A DNA stretch of 64,000 bases from Hymenochaete sp. R1 (lineage: Eukaryota > Basidiomycota > Agaricomycetes > Hymenochaetales > Hymenochaetaceae), in contig JAFREE010000037.1 of assembly GCA_019400425.1 (NCBI GenBank), forward strand, positions 62,001 to 126,000. Direction: 5' to 3'. The stretch's first letter is position 1; the number at the start of each line of letters is the position of its first letter. Shown here in pieces: positions 46,731-58,816 of the stretch. The notes beneath the pieces were generated by a model. It was not told the DNA's origin, ran no database searches, and saw nothing but the letters and a program-made list of their open reading frames with translations. Made by a program: the position numbers and the translations under genes.

Positions 46731-47507
46731 TTAGCAGGCATATGTTAAAGGAACACTTTTCACACACTTTTGGGCTTTCCCTTCTGCTCTGCATAATCCT
46801 ATGGTGCGACTGTCATCCCAAGATACGACCCATCGACCCAAGACATGCCCAGCCGAGTCTGATGTCTCTGCAATTGTCTCCTGCTGAGGTAGGTCCCCGT
46901 CCAATCTTTGAACATTGATTCTATCCGAAAGCTCCCATTTGGCAAATGGACGTCTTGTCTCCACCAAAAAGGACGTGTCGTAGACATTCGTGAATCGTGG
47001 TCGGAGTAAAATATCAAAAGTTTCGAGCTGGATACCCTGTGATATTGGGCGGGACTTGCTGTCGGTCGACGTCAAAGTGTAGACATTCTTCACGTATGGT
47101 TGGCCACACCATCCAACCATTGCTGTGGAAATCAAACTGGTTGACATTGCGGTCGTAGCCAATGCGACTCGGGCAACAAACGGAAGAGAGGTTTCCATGA
47201 TGAACATGAAAGGAGTGAGGGCTGTCGCTAGACCCATGGATGAGAGCGAGAAAATCTTCAAGGACCGAAACGTGCGGGATAATGGGCCTTGATATACCAA
47301 GTTTTTGTCGATGTCGGATGATGACCAGTCATTCGTATTCACGATCACTGATTTTGAGGAACGAGAGGTGGTTGCAAAGGACCTCGCTGGCAAAGTTGAG
47401 GAGATCGTGGAGTCTCTCCGACAGTCACATCGAATGCTGACTCTTCGCACCGTGTAAAGAGCCTGTGTAGAGGTAAGACAGTTATGACGAAAGAACAGGG
47501 ACGACAT
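46731..47507 (-). CDS. TMEM70/TMEM186-family mitochondrial protein
   Basis: A single intronless frame of 258 residues from ATG 47507. The Arg/Ser-rich start (MSSLFFRHNCLTSTQ ... ARSFATTSRSSKS) is a likely presequence. The core YQGPLSRTFRSLKIFSLSSM, ETSLPFVARVALATTAMSTS and VGWCGQPYVKNVYTL with two hydrophobic helices matches the TMEM70/TMEM186/TMEM223 family, inner-membrane proteins of respiratory-complex and ATP-synthase assembly. Which branch it belongs to is not clear. It is one of the few intronless genes here. It is transcribed divergently from the lipase at 47912. Confidence 0.75.
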   Translation of the reverse strand: MSSLFFRHNCLTSTQALYTVRRVSIRCDCRRDSTISSTLPARSFATTSRSSKSVIVNTNDWSSSDIDKNLVYQGPLSRTFRSLKIFSLSSMGLATALTPFMFIMETSLPFVARVALATTAMSTSLISTAMVGWCGQPYVKNVYTLTSTDSKSRPISQGIQLETFDILLRPRFTNVYDTSFLVETRRPFAKWELSDRINVQRLDGDLPQQETIAETSDSAGHVLGRWVVSWDDSRTIGLCRAEGKAQKCVKSVPLTYAC

Positions 47508-47911
47508 CTGCAAGTCGCGGCAAGTAACTCGAACGCCCGCTGTCCTAGCCTGCAGCTGAGAAGTAGTTGAGTAGTTTAATTTAATTAATAATTAATGTTC
47601 TGGAAAACGCAAAAAATCACGTGTCTTTTTCCGAGTGGGGCTCCAACAGCTCCAACTAGTACTCCAACCAACTGCAGTACTAGTACTAGTACTCCCTTGA
47701 CCAACACTTTCCTTTGGGACTTTGACCAAAGCCAAGAAGCTCGTCTACATTCTTGTCTCCCCACGCTCCTTTATCATTTACTATCACTGTCCCAGCGCAG
47801 CAACGACAGATCAACTGGAAGAACAAGCTGCTAACTCCCTTTTCCAAACCTGAAACCCAGGGTATACAAGCTTATTAAACTTGAATAGCGCAAAACACGC
47901 CACTCACAGAC
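47508..47911. other. Bidirectional promoter region
   Basis: Divergent starts at 47507 (minus) and 47912 (plus). Contains short AGTACT repeats (47655-47696) and AT-rich TTAATTAATAATTAAT near 47580. No gene. Confidence 0.45.
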
Positions 47912-49479
47912 ATGGCTCGCTTTCCTGTCTTAGGGAGACTATATTCCCGAGAGTATTTCGCGGTTATTGCAGGCTTCCTTCTACTTGGATTCGAAACTCT
48001 CCTTCGCTGTGTTATCTTCTTCCTCCCGAGTCCGGTCATCCGCTGGTTCCATGACAGGACCCGGAACATCTTTAAAGCTATAGTGGGTATAGGTGGCGCC
48101 AAGTCTCCCAGGGTTGACGGCGATGAGTCTGTTCGTGCGCAAGAGATACGACTGGCTGTCGATTTTGCCGACCTATGTGCGATCTATGGGTACGAATGGG
48201 AGGAACACATCGTTCAGACGAAGGACGGCTACCTTCTTACTCTGCATCGCATCCCTCGTGGCCGTGGAGAACGTACCGATCCGAGCGCACCAAAGCCGGT
48301 GGTTTATCTCCACCATGGGCTCATGATGAGCTCTGACGTCTTCCTTTGTACGACCACGGCCGAGCGGTCTTTGCCACTTAAGCTTGCAGATGCAGGTTAT
48401 GACGTTTGGCTTGGGAATAACAGGGGCAACAAGGTAAGGACATTGTCAATTTACATTTTGCTTCGAGACTAAACGCATTCAATATATGCTAGTATTCTCG
48501 CAAGCATATCTCTCTTGCACCCCACGATGCAAAATTCTGGAACTTTTCGATCGATGAATTTGCGATGTACGATATCCCGGATAGTATCGCATACATTTTG
48601 GAAGTTACTGGAGAGGCGAGTGTCAGCTATGTCGGCTTCTCGCAGGGCACTGCTCAGGCTTTCGCTGCTTTAAGTATCAACAACAAGTTGAACAAGAGAA
48701 TAAACGTATTTGTCGCTTTAGCACCAGCTATGAGCCCACCTGGTCTGTCTGCCCCTCTCGTAGACGGTCTTATGAAAGCATCGTCAGTTGCATTTTTGTT
48801 GTGGATTTACCGCTGGTACTGATACGCTCGGTCTAGCCCTGCTCTTATGTACCTTTTTTTCGGCCGACGCGCTATCTTAGCATCGACTACGATGTGGCAG
48901 TCGATAGTCTATCCGCCCATCTTCACCGCCATCATTTCTGGTTCCCTTCGTTTCATGTTCGCCTGGACGTCCTCCAAGATCACTGAGATTCAGAAAATAG
49001 CCGCATTCGCCCACCTCTATTCACATGCATCTACTAAAGCCGTCGTCCATTGGTTCCAAATCATGCGAAATGCCGAGTTCACGATGTACGACGATGATAC
49101 GCAAAATGGACTGGGACCTGTGCGTGCCCACGATCAAGGCAAGGCTAGGTTCTATTACCGGCCGGCGAGGTACCCTACGCGGAACATCGCGGCACCCGTT
49201 GTACTACTGTATGGTACAAATGATTCCCTTGTGGACATCAACGTGATGTTAAAGCAGCTCCCTGGACATACGATTGCTGTACCCTTGGAAGGATACGAGC
49301 ATGTAGATATCCTCTGGGGGGAAGAGGTACATAGAGACGTGATTCCGGAAGTGTTTGCGGCTTTGAAAATGAATGCGCGACTTCCAAATACACCTGTAGA
49401 GGCTTCATTGCTTTATTCGACACCTATTGGGGCAATAGGGTGCGAAGTGGACTCGCAAGGTGAAGGTTCAGATCATTGA
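47912..49479 (+). CDS. Membrane-anchored acid-lipase-type hydrolase (TGL1/YEH-like)
   Basis: Exons 47912-48433, 48493-48782 and 48837-49479 give 484 residues. An N-terminal membrane segment (EYFAVIAGFLLLGFETLLR) precedes the AB-hydrolase lipase domain: YEWEEHIVQTKDGYLLTLHR, VVYLHHGLMMSSDVF, AGYDVWLGNNRGNKYSRKH, nucleophile elbow YVGFSQGT (GxSxG), PVVLLYGTNDSLVD (Asp region) and EGYEHVDILWG (His). This is the gastric/acid lipase family; fungal members are steryl-ester or triacylglycerol hydrolases on lipid droplets or membranes. All three catalytic residues are present. The usual KDGYxLxLHRIP and NxRG motifs are intact. Confidence 0.92.
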
Positions 49480-49896
49480 CGAAATTCATTGCCCTCTCCG
49501 TTTCTTTATGCAATTCATTCTGCATCACTCCGTATACCATTTAATTGTCTACAGTCGGTTTAAGGTAATCTTTGATTAAAGAATGCTGGTTAATTTTGAT
49601 CTTCTCGTTGGGACCAGCGACATGAGATAAGCTAGCATAAAATACCATAATTAACGTTGACTCGATGGCGAAAAGCAGTGGGATAAGTTGTCCGGGGAAA
49701 GAAAATGCTGCAAAACATAGCGATGAATCGATGGTCGGAAGAAAATGCGAATGCGCGAAAGCATGTATAAGTCCAATAAAACTGAGACTGCAGATCAAAC
49801 TGGAGGCTTGTGTGTTGGTTGCTGATGTGGTTCTCTATGGTTGTTGTTTCGGTCAGAATGATAACTCGGACCTGGTATGAAACCTGCTAGCTGGAC
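49480..49896. other. Convergent 3' regions
   Basis: 3' flanks of the lipase (plus) and the SLATT gene (minus). No gene. Confidence 0.4.
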
Positions 49897-51232
49897 TTAC
49901 TCCTCCTCGGCGCCACGTAATAGACGCTCCAGTTCATCCCGATACCAATCGACTTGGGCGTCGTACTCATGGCCTGTCTCTCGCCCATGGTCCTGGACGA
50001 ACGCATCGCAGGCGCGGATGTAACGCTGTAGCTCTGCGACTCGAGCATTGGAATGCTCGGGTTCACGGGATCCGCGGGCGCGTGCTAAGTACGAGCTGAA
50101 CAACAGTTGAGTATATGCACGGAGGCGAGGAGTAAAATGTCAGCAGAGCTCACGCAACGACCATGCCAGCGCCGCCCAGAACGGAAGTCATTATCTGGGT
50201 CTTGAATCGTAGGTAAGAGGTCGACCCGGTGTTTGTTAATGGAGGGTGCTTCTACGTACTCTCTTCCCAGTCGTGACCGCACTCAAAGCTGTGATCATTG
50301 CACTTATAAGCACCTGAAGACCGATAGCACAGTTTAAGGCATATCCGTTTAACATTGCTTGAAAGGACAATTGAGTAAATGCATGTATGCCGTACAAACG
50401 CCTACATACCTTTCCTGGCAGCCTTCGCCTCCGCATCATGCGCATTTTGCACCGTCGGCCTCAAACGCTCCTCCACCGGTCTTGCCAAATCCTGCTTCGA
50501 TTGCTTCTAGCCATTGTCTTTATCTTCAAAGAATAAAAACTCACGCACCGGCATTTTGATTTGTGATTCCATACTGCGCCTGTCTCCTCCGCCACTGAGC
50601 GTGGGAACCGGTCGCTCCTGGCCGCTATTCGTGCTACCGCCACCAATATCCAAAGCACGCCCCGAAGGGCTCCTAGGCGAGTTTACGTTGCTTCCGTCTC
50701 CGTAATACACGGGCTGCCTCTCCCCCGAGATATCAGAGACTGGGCGAACATATCGACGCGTACCATTCGAGGGTCTTCGAACGGCACCCGCGTTCGAGCG
50801 CGCCGGGTTATTTGTATGCGCCGATGGAGGTGGAGGTGGCATGGGACCATAACCCATATACGAAGCGCGTTGGTCAGAGTGCAGAACTGATTCAGGAGCC
50901 TGGATGACAAGGGATGTTGGTCGTGAGGCAGCGCTTGTAGGATGCGGAAGTGCTGCTGTGCCGACGCCTAATCCATGTGCGTGGCTGCCACTCGCCATAG
51001 CCTGACTCTCCGTTTTCGGAGGTAACGGCGGGCTTGTGGGGGAGGTGGCGCGAACATTGCTTTGGACCTCTGTCGTCAAAGCCTGGGGCTGGTGCGAACT
51101 GTGGTGGTTGTTTGCCATCGAGTCGTGCTCGTGCTCGTGGGTACTGTCTTTTTGTTGCAATTCGGCCGGAAGAGGGGGACCTGATTGGCGTGGATTGTGG
51201 CCGTCTTCTAACCCGTGTTCTCGAGCAGACAT
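49897..51232 (-). CDS. SLATT-domain (fungal type) two-TM protein
   Basis: Exons 51232-50549, 50506-50410, 50357-50260, 50200-50154 and 50095-49897 give 374 residues. Residues 1-228 are low complexity, Pro/Ser/His-rich. The C-terminal part has two predicted helices, NCAIGLQVLISAMITALSAV and TSVLGGAGMVVASYLARARG, followed by a helical SREPEHSNARVAELQRYIRA and CDAFVQDHGRE. This matches the fungal SLATT domain, the eukaryotic branch of a two-TM family that in bacteria accompanies SMODS nucleotidyltransferases as a predicted membrane effector. In fungi its function is unknown, and no nucleotidyltransferase partner is within this window. The end RLLRGAEEE is acidic. Confidence 0.85.
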
Positions 51233-52594
51233 GAGTAATGTATATGAGAAATGTGATTTATGAACAGGGTGCGCGAGGCTTGAAACAATGGAAGCTTGAT
51301 GGGAGCCTTTATTTCGAGCGAGCGAAGTTGAAAGAGCGGATGAATGGACAAGGCCGACGGTATCTGTTTGTGTTTGTCGAAATCTTTGAGAAGGAATGTA
51401 TTGAGAAGCTTAGGCGAGTCTGCCGATGCTAGTCTAGTTCGGAAAGAGACATTTACACCAGACGCCGGCCAGTATTAGTTGAGAAGAAGTACAAGATACA
51501 GAGCAAGCTAGAGGCAAGTGATCCCAACCAGATGTTTACAGTTCTGCTATCTTATAAATGCCTGAAAAGAAGTGAGCGCCTTGTGAAGGGATTGTTGTGC
51601 GTAGGTGACGGTCAGACGTTGAAGATCATCAGTGCAGATGTTTGTGTGCAGATGTGTGTGGCATCTTTATTCTAATTTGAAGATGAATTCCTGTTTCATC
51701 TTCTCCTCGGTCCGTGTTGAAAGAAGCTTTGACCGATAATACTAATAGTCGGGTCGGTGTCTGAATGCGCGTCGAATAGATGAAAGGGTTCAAAGGAGTT
51801 GAGATGGACCCGACAGTTGTGATCAGATTAGGATACAATACGGGATCTTTCGTCTTCACTCACATCACCGTCGCATTGAGTCAATCTTTGGGAGAGGCAT
51901 GGAAGTCGTCGATAGACACCGGCGGCCAGGCGCTATACGTCGCCGACAACATGAGCATATGCAGCAAGATCTGTCATCTGATACTCGACCGCAGCAAACC
52001 AGCGGCCAATGGGGAAGACGATCTACGTGTTTCGCAAAGCAAACAAGCCTTTCTTCCCGCTCCTGGACATGATGAGTGGGAGGGAAGGGGAGGACATGCT
52101 CCGCACTGCACTGCATCGCACTTTCTTGGGGAAAAAAATGATATTCGAAACTCTAAAATCTACTTTCACGTGATAAATGATCGACACTAATATTGTTGTT
52201 TCCAAAATGGCAGTTTCGGGAAAATCGGAGTCGGAGTTGTTTTTGGCCATGACACAGCATTTCAGGGGGAATCCTAGCTTAAGCTTGGCTTTGGCTGCTT
52301 TGGTATTCAAGACAGCGACAGCGACGACGACGACATTGCATACTGCCGTTAGCGAAGATTTGGCCACTTCATGCCCATTGGTCTGCAGTGCGAATGTGCG
52401 TCCAGATTCCGTGAACTTACGTGCTCGCTGGCCGACGAGCATGTGCTCATACCCACGATTGCTAAAACTTTCTCTCCACAGAATTTCAGGTTCGGATCGG
52501 CCACCCGGCTTTTGACTCACCACCCCTCCTTATCCCGCTCTAAGCTTCGTCCAGTTCGTTACAATATCCTCGTTGCTTTCAGTTTTCCTCCAGC
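51233..52594. other. Divergent intergenic region
   Basis: Lies between the SLATT gene start (minus) and the alpha-arrestin start (plus). Overlapping open frames at 51780-52190 (plus) and 51865-52523 (minus) show no family signal and no consistent splice structure. No gene called. Confidence 0.35.
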
Positions 52595-55473
52595 ATGGCG
52601 CCAAAGAACTCCCTTAACGTTCGTCTCACGGAGCCCGTCGTCTTCCTCAGAGGCTCTGCCGAATCCACTGTCACAGGAAGACGAGCTTTGACGGAAACCC
52701 AACCTGCATTGGTTCGAGGGTTGCTTGTCCTCAATCTCGACAAACCCACAAGAATCAGTAGCATCGAATTGACATTGGAAGGAAAGACGCAGACCGCCTG
52801 GCCTGAAGGTATGTATGCTTATTTGGGTTCTTGATTGGGCCGACTTCTGATCCAGCTTGCAATCAGGTGTCGGCGCGCGCAAACTTGAAATTACAGAAGA
52901 ACATGAGTTGTTTTCATCAACAACAGTGCTCTACCGTGCAGGAAAGGATTCAATCGCATACGCGAGGCGCACTGCTTCAGTCGGCCCAGGCCTTATCTGC
53001 GACCACGATGATGTCGAGGAAGATTCAACGAGCAACGAGGAAGTCCACCCCCCTCGACAGCGGCGAGATTCTGCTCACACACCTTGGCTTCCTTCAACGA
53101 GGCGGCGTATCAGTGTGGACTACCATAATCTACACTTCTCTCATCGACCACCGATATCGATGGACGACATCCCGACTCCTCCCTACTCTCCGCCAAGCAC
53201 CAGACCATCCTCTTTCATCCGCCGAGACAGTAACCAATCTTCGTCTAATACTGCCCCTGCGCTAGGACCGCGACACGATTCGTCCCTTTCTCTTGGCCAA
53301 GACTCCGTTCGGTCAAGGCTTTCTGACCATGATTCCAGCCAGAATCATTTTGATACTCGAACCCGACCTCTTCATATACGAGAAGCCCCAGGAGCTTATT
53401 CGTCCTCGTCGTCGTTTGCTGAATTAGCATTGTCGCGACCTGGGACGCACGATGTAGAAACTTCTGTTCCTCAAGAACGAAGTCAGAGCCGGGGTCGCCC
53501 GCCAAGGATTGGCAGTGCCAGTACCTCCCGAGCTCCATCCTTATCTTCCGCAATGCCCGCACCAATGACACCTTTACATTCAATTACACCCTTACCACCC
53601 CATTCCGGAAGCAGTACCTCGAGTAATAGTGCCAGTATTCTTGCCACTGCGCACCCGCATATGGCAAGTGCGGAGAATCGAGACCTTTCAAATTCACCTC
53701 ACCGTGAGCGAGGCCGACGACACAGTCGTTTCAGCCTCATGTCAGTCAGCAACGCTTTGTTGGATGCCGTGAAAGAAAGGGTCAGATCCACTTCAAGGTC
53801 TGACCTTCCTAAGGAAAACCATGGTTCTCCTGCGCCTTCTCGCGAACACAGTCCGGACGGTATTCACGCGACAAGTCGGGAGGCAAGTGTCGGCGCTGAC
53901 GATGAGCGAGGAAGGCAACAATCACGCGGTGAAGAGAGCAATTCGAAACAGAAGCAGAAAGAAAAGAGCACGCTCGGTCGGATTGGGGGCGTTCTTGGGT
54001 TCGATATGGATGGCGCTGACGGAGAAGGTGGTTGGAAGGAATTCCGTAAAGGTAACGTTTGTTTTTCAAATGTCGACTCCCCTCGGCTGATGTAGACTTC
54101 AACAGGGGTCTACACCTATCCGATTTCAATAGCTGTGCCGGGCGACTCACCACCAACACTTCAGTGTGATTTTGGCTCTGTAACCTATCGTCTCAAGGCT
54201 ACCGTGCATCGCCCTGGAACGTTTACGCATCGCCTTACTACTTCGCGCGTTGTGACATTAATTGCAAGTCCCGGCGAAGACGATGTAGAAGAAAGTGATA
54301 ACATCGTTGTTCAACGTGAATGGGACGCGCAAATGCATTACCTTATCATTATTTCTGGAAGATCATTCCCCATTGGATCTACGATACCCATTCACCTCAC
54401 TTTTATGCCTATATCAAAGATTAAGATATACCGGATCATGGCTTTTATTGAAGGTGAGCCCGCCAGGATAGTATAAGGAAGCAGTACTTTTTGACGAGTA
54501 TTCAATGTAGAACGAGTAGAGTATCTGACGCAGTTTAAGCGGGTTGCACGGGCAGAGCCCGTCAGAAAGTTTGAACTCCTGTCTCTTCGGCATCACTCCA
54601 AGGATGCCGCTCAAATTCTACCTCTGACGACGGACTACTCGGACTCGCCGATCAAAGGCTACGTAGATGCGGACGATGCATCGGATGCAGCCTCAGCGCT
54701 GATGGGTCCGGGCCCATGGAACATCGTCGCTGATCTAGAACTACCCAAGTCATGCGCGAAGATGCATTTCACAAACAAGCACAAGCGAAGTAATATCTGT
54801 ATTACGCACACTCTGAAGCTTGTCTTCCGTGTTGAACGAGGCGATGACGATTTCATCGATGCAAAAACAGGATTACGGAAACACTTTGATATCGTGGTAC
54901 AGACCCCTATGCACATTCTTTCTGTGAGTTTCTCTTTTTGACGGATCATGGAGACTCACGGAGTATGCGCTGACCCGGGCGTCTATGCAGTGTCATTGCA
55001 ACTATGAATGGACATCACTGCCGCGTTATTCGTGTCTCGGAGTTGATACGCTTAACCGGATGCAGACTTGCCCGTGCATTCAGAAACGTTCCAGCGGGCC
55101 GTCAGGGGAGGATGATAGAGCGGAAGTGACAATACCGCCTCTTGACGCAAACGTTGGTCCTTCGACCGTGGTACCCTCCCATTCTCCATTCCATCATCTT
55201 TTCAACCACTCGGAACGTCACTCTGAATTACCGGTGGTTGGAGAGCAGCGCCAGGAAGAAGATGGGTATCTTGATGGACCGGTCATTTCACGTCTTTCGT
55301 CAAACACGCCCTCCGACATTGAAGCCATATACCAACAAAACGCCCAGTTCGCGCGCTTGGTTGCTGGAGAGGAGAGCGAGATGGGAGACGCTCCGCCTCG
55401 TTATGAATTTGTCGCGTCTCGTGAGAATACTTTGGGCTCACAGGCGACAGCGGACGTGGTCATTTCACACTAA
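52595..55473 (+). CDS. Alpha-arrestin (ART family trafficking adaptor)
   Basis: Exons 52595-52808, 52867-54051, 54106-54453, 54511-54923 and 54991-55473 give 880 residues. The N-arrestin fold starts NSLNVRLTEPVVFLRGSAES and continues LVLNLDKPTRISSIELTLEG and ITEEHELFSSTTVL. After a roughly 350-residue Ser/Pro-rich insertion it resumes at GVYTYPISIAVPGDSPPTLQ and VTYRLKATVHRPG. The C-arrestin half includes NIVADLELPKSCAKMHFT and LKLVFRVERGDDD. The tail has the PPxY motif APPRYEFV, which binds WW domains of Rsp5/Nedd4 ubiquitin ligases; PTPPYSPP in the insertion is a second candidate. Such adaptors bring plasma-membrane transporters to Rsp5 for endocytosis. Confidence 0.9.
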
Positions 55474-56031
55474 GCGCTGAGATTCAGGGAAGTGCGAAGG
55501 AACATGTGAGTCGCGAATCGCTATATTTCATTTCAACGGTCCATTGCTTTCCCGCGTGGAGATTGAACGTTTTTGTTCTGGACGCTTTGGACGTTGGGAG
55601 AAGTCATGCTCGTATTTTGTACTGTCTCTGGGTGGTCTTTTTTTTTTGCTTTGTTTGATTAGCTGGAGAACTACGGAAAGTTCAACATTATTTGGTACGG
55701 ACTATCAACTTCATAATAAGCTGTTTGTTGTATCATGCTCATTCTCAATCCAGGTACTTTAGCGCATCTGTATATGTAATATTTGCACGCAGGCCGTTCT
55801 CGCGTCGAGTTGAATTTGATCCCTTGTCATCCCACAGGGGTTCCGTTTGAAACCTGATTCATCGTTACGCATTTGAAGTCCAATCACACAGTTGAGCAAA
55901 TACACTTCGATACCCTTTCTCTCATGTTCCGTCAGGGCGGCAAAGGCGGCAACTAGTCCTTTGTAAGACTATTACGGAATCGCGCCAGTCAGTCGTGAAG
56001 GGAGATACGCAAGGACGTAGAAACACGATCA
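55474..56031. other. Intergenic
   Basis: 3' region of the arrestin and promoter of the first metacaspase. A 12-base T run lies near 55640. No gene. Confidence 0.4.
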
Positions 56032-58299
56032 ATGCTGATGCTTGATGCGGTCCAATCAAGCGATGCGAAGAGGCCGTGTCTTGACCGACAGAAGCAACAA
56101 ATTGATCGTTTCGATAGATCGCCCGATAGCCGATCAATGACAGGAACGGCTGATTCTGACGCGCATAAAAAGAGACGGAAGGAAATCTGGCTCTATGCTG
56201 GTCTCTCGATTCTCCCTCCTTTCGAACTCTACACGCACAAGCAATCTATGGAACGTCACTTACAGACGTTATTTCTCGATGCCCCAGACAACGACTGGAC
56301 GCCGCCTCTCACTAGGGCGAATTCTGCTGACTCGGGGACCTCAGTAGAGTCGGACGTAGCTGCATCAATAGTCGAGTATGTTTTTTGTTTTCTTAAAAAT
56401 TGGCACTTTCATGCGTGGAACGTTGACAATTTTTGGTATTGCTCAGCTTAAGTTGCGAACGAATGGCATCCCCAATTGAATGTGTTGATAGCCCGACACT
56501 TATTCAGCCTTTAGAAGCGATTTCAGTTCAAGATGTTGCTCAAGAAATCGCCGAGGAACAGCAGAAACCTGCTGTTGGCGTGTCCGGTCAACGAGGGACT
56601 CAAAGGCGCCTTTCCCGCCTGGAAATAATTTGCGATCAACCGGACGAGGTGTTCGGGAGTGAAGAAATGGAAGCTACCGAACTCGTATCTCGATCTATCG
56701 AATTTCTTCCAGGTGAAGAAGCTGCCGAAGAAGAAGAAGAGGAAATGTATTTCCTGCCTAGAGGAAGGCTTGCGCAAACGACAGTAGCTAGAGGCTCAAG
56801 AAACCGAAAGGCGCTGCTTGTATGTTGTTTGCAGCGCTTGTGATTGGCCGTTTCTCCAAATTATTCACGTTTTGGCAATAGATTGGTATTCAAGATTGTC
56901 GACAGCGTGACTATCCTCCACTTACTGGGCCTCATGCGGATGTCGAGGAAATCAAGATGCTCCTCCAAAGTTTGGGTTCTTCTCTTAGGCGTGTCATTTG
57001 AATACTGATCAAGTCTATTTTTCCGTTTTAGATACTTATGGTTGGCAACCTCAGTCTTTCGTTGTTATGAAGGACAGTCCTTTATCCTGGATGCAGCCTA
57101 CGCTAGACAATGTGGTCAGTCAACACGATGAATTATGACCGGTCATGCACGAGCTCATCTACATCTTCCTATCAGAGGATTGCCATCGATGACCTCGTAC
57201 GAAATGCTCGATCTGGAGACCAACTATTCTTCTATTGTATGATGGCCTAATTATCTATATCTTCTATTTGGCTGACACGAAACAAGTTGCCGGGCATGCG
57301 GGACAAATCAAGGACGTTGATGGCGACGAAATAGACGGTCTGGATGAAGGTACTATTCTGTCTTCACGTATGACAGATCACGGACTCATGAACCGTCACA
57401 AATCCAACAGTACTGCTCACGTCTGATGGCAAGTACATCGTTGACGACGAGCTCCATGAGAGACTCGTTAGAAAAGTACCTCCTGGCTGCACGTTAACGG
57501 TAAGCGCCCTTGTTTCGATATCGTAAGTATTATAACGAATGCGTCTGTGATCTCTAGGTTTTGTTCGATTGTTGCCACTCGGGGACAGGCCTTGGTATGC
57601 GCAACTGATCCTATCACACGTTTTGTCGATGGGACTGATCCAGACGCCAGATTTACCGTACAACGAATACACGCGGATCCAACGTCCACCTCTTAGGCCA
57701 GGAAGGATTAAGCATAGCGATGGACATGTTACGCTTTTGGCGGCATGTGAAGATGATGAAAGAGCAAACGAAGGCAAAAGGAACGGACGGTCCCCTGGGA
57801 GAGGCATTTTCACGGAGGTAAGTATTTGAATAAGCTCAGTGGATACAGGCTATTTTACATATCAATATAGGAGCTTGTGAAATACTTGAGTAAGTCTACC
57901 AGTTCTCGAAAGCATTGTCCGCAGATCTAAAGCAATTTGTGTACTGTTCAGGGGCAAATAAGCATAGTTCTTTCCGAGATATTCTTGTATTCATGAGGTA
58001 AGCATATGCTATAATTGGTGTAAGGTGAGGACTTGGCTGACGATTTCGTTCCAGTCGCCACTTTGAGGCAATACGTCTCAACCAGCACCCTCAGGTTAGT
58101 ATCGGTCTGTTCAGTTATCTATTTGCGTCTAATCAATATCCCTCAGCTATCAAGCTCAAGAACAATTGTGAGTAAATATTGCTCTCTAGAAGTGGCAACT
58201 GTAAGCTTATTTTCGAAACCCAAAGGACTTACGGGCAACTTTAGCTCTGTAGTCGATCGTCGATCAAGCTTTTCATCAGGATTTCTACACGTTATTTAG
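56032..58299 (+). CDS. Metacaspase (tandem copy 1)
   Basis: About twelve exons starting 56032-56375, 56447-56819 and 56882. A long N-terminal region (about 240 residues, with an acidic EEAAEEEEEEM patch) precedes the peptidase C14 domain: KALLIGIQDCRQRDYPPLTG, TYGWQPQSFVVMKD, ARSGDQLFFYFAGHAGQ (catalytic His), KDVDGDEIDGLDE (calcium-binding acidic site) and VLFDCCHSGTGLDLPY with catalytic Cys. The domain ends HFEAIRLNQHPQLSSS. Metacaspases cleave after Arg or Lys and act in stress and protein-aggregate control. The usual GHGGQ is GHAGQ here. The C-terminal 45 residues after PQLSSS are unconserved, so the exact stop is uncertain. Confidence 0.85.
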
Positions 58300-58816
58300 T
58301 TGTCTCTATGCACGCTGACGGACATGATCGGTTGCAATGTTGTTAAATTCGAGTGTCGTGATTTATGAATAAGTTAATTCCCGTGCGTTCCCATGACAGA
58401 GACCCAGATCAGAACACGCAGGCGCATGGAAACAATCTTGTACCAAGGTAACGTAGTACCCTACGTAGATTCACTTTCTGGCCGGGAACGTTAGTTCACG
58501 GAGGTGCAGAGATTGTTGGAAGACACGGGTCTTGTAGGGTGGTCGCACCCATTTTCGATACAGTTTGACGACTTGGGCCATCTGATGAAGGGACGACCGT
58601 GTAAAGCTGAATCATGAGAAGTTTAGCTCATGAATACTCGGATAGATGAAATAGATATTAAGTGCATGGGCGCCCCCCGAATCGGAGATTCTATTCAGCC
58701 CGTAGGGAAAGTATCTAGGTAGGGATTATAAGAGGTTCAACGCCGAGTGCTCTTACACGAACCTTCAAAGTCCCCCCCCCCCCCTTCTCTTTCCCGGAGT
58801 TTCAGGTTTATTTCTC
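58300..58816. other. Intergenic between the metacaspases
   Basis: Contains an 11-base C run near 58775. Promoter of the second metacaspase; no gene. Confidence 0.4.

Noticed and set aside
51780..52523. Overlapping 136- and 166-codon frames upstream of the alpha-arrestin
   Set aside because: No family signal, no consistent splicing and both strands open, as expected for intergenic sequence.
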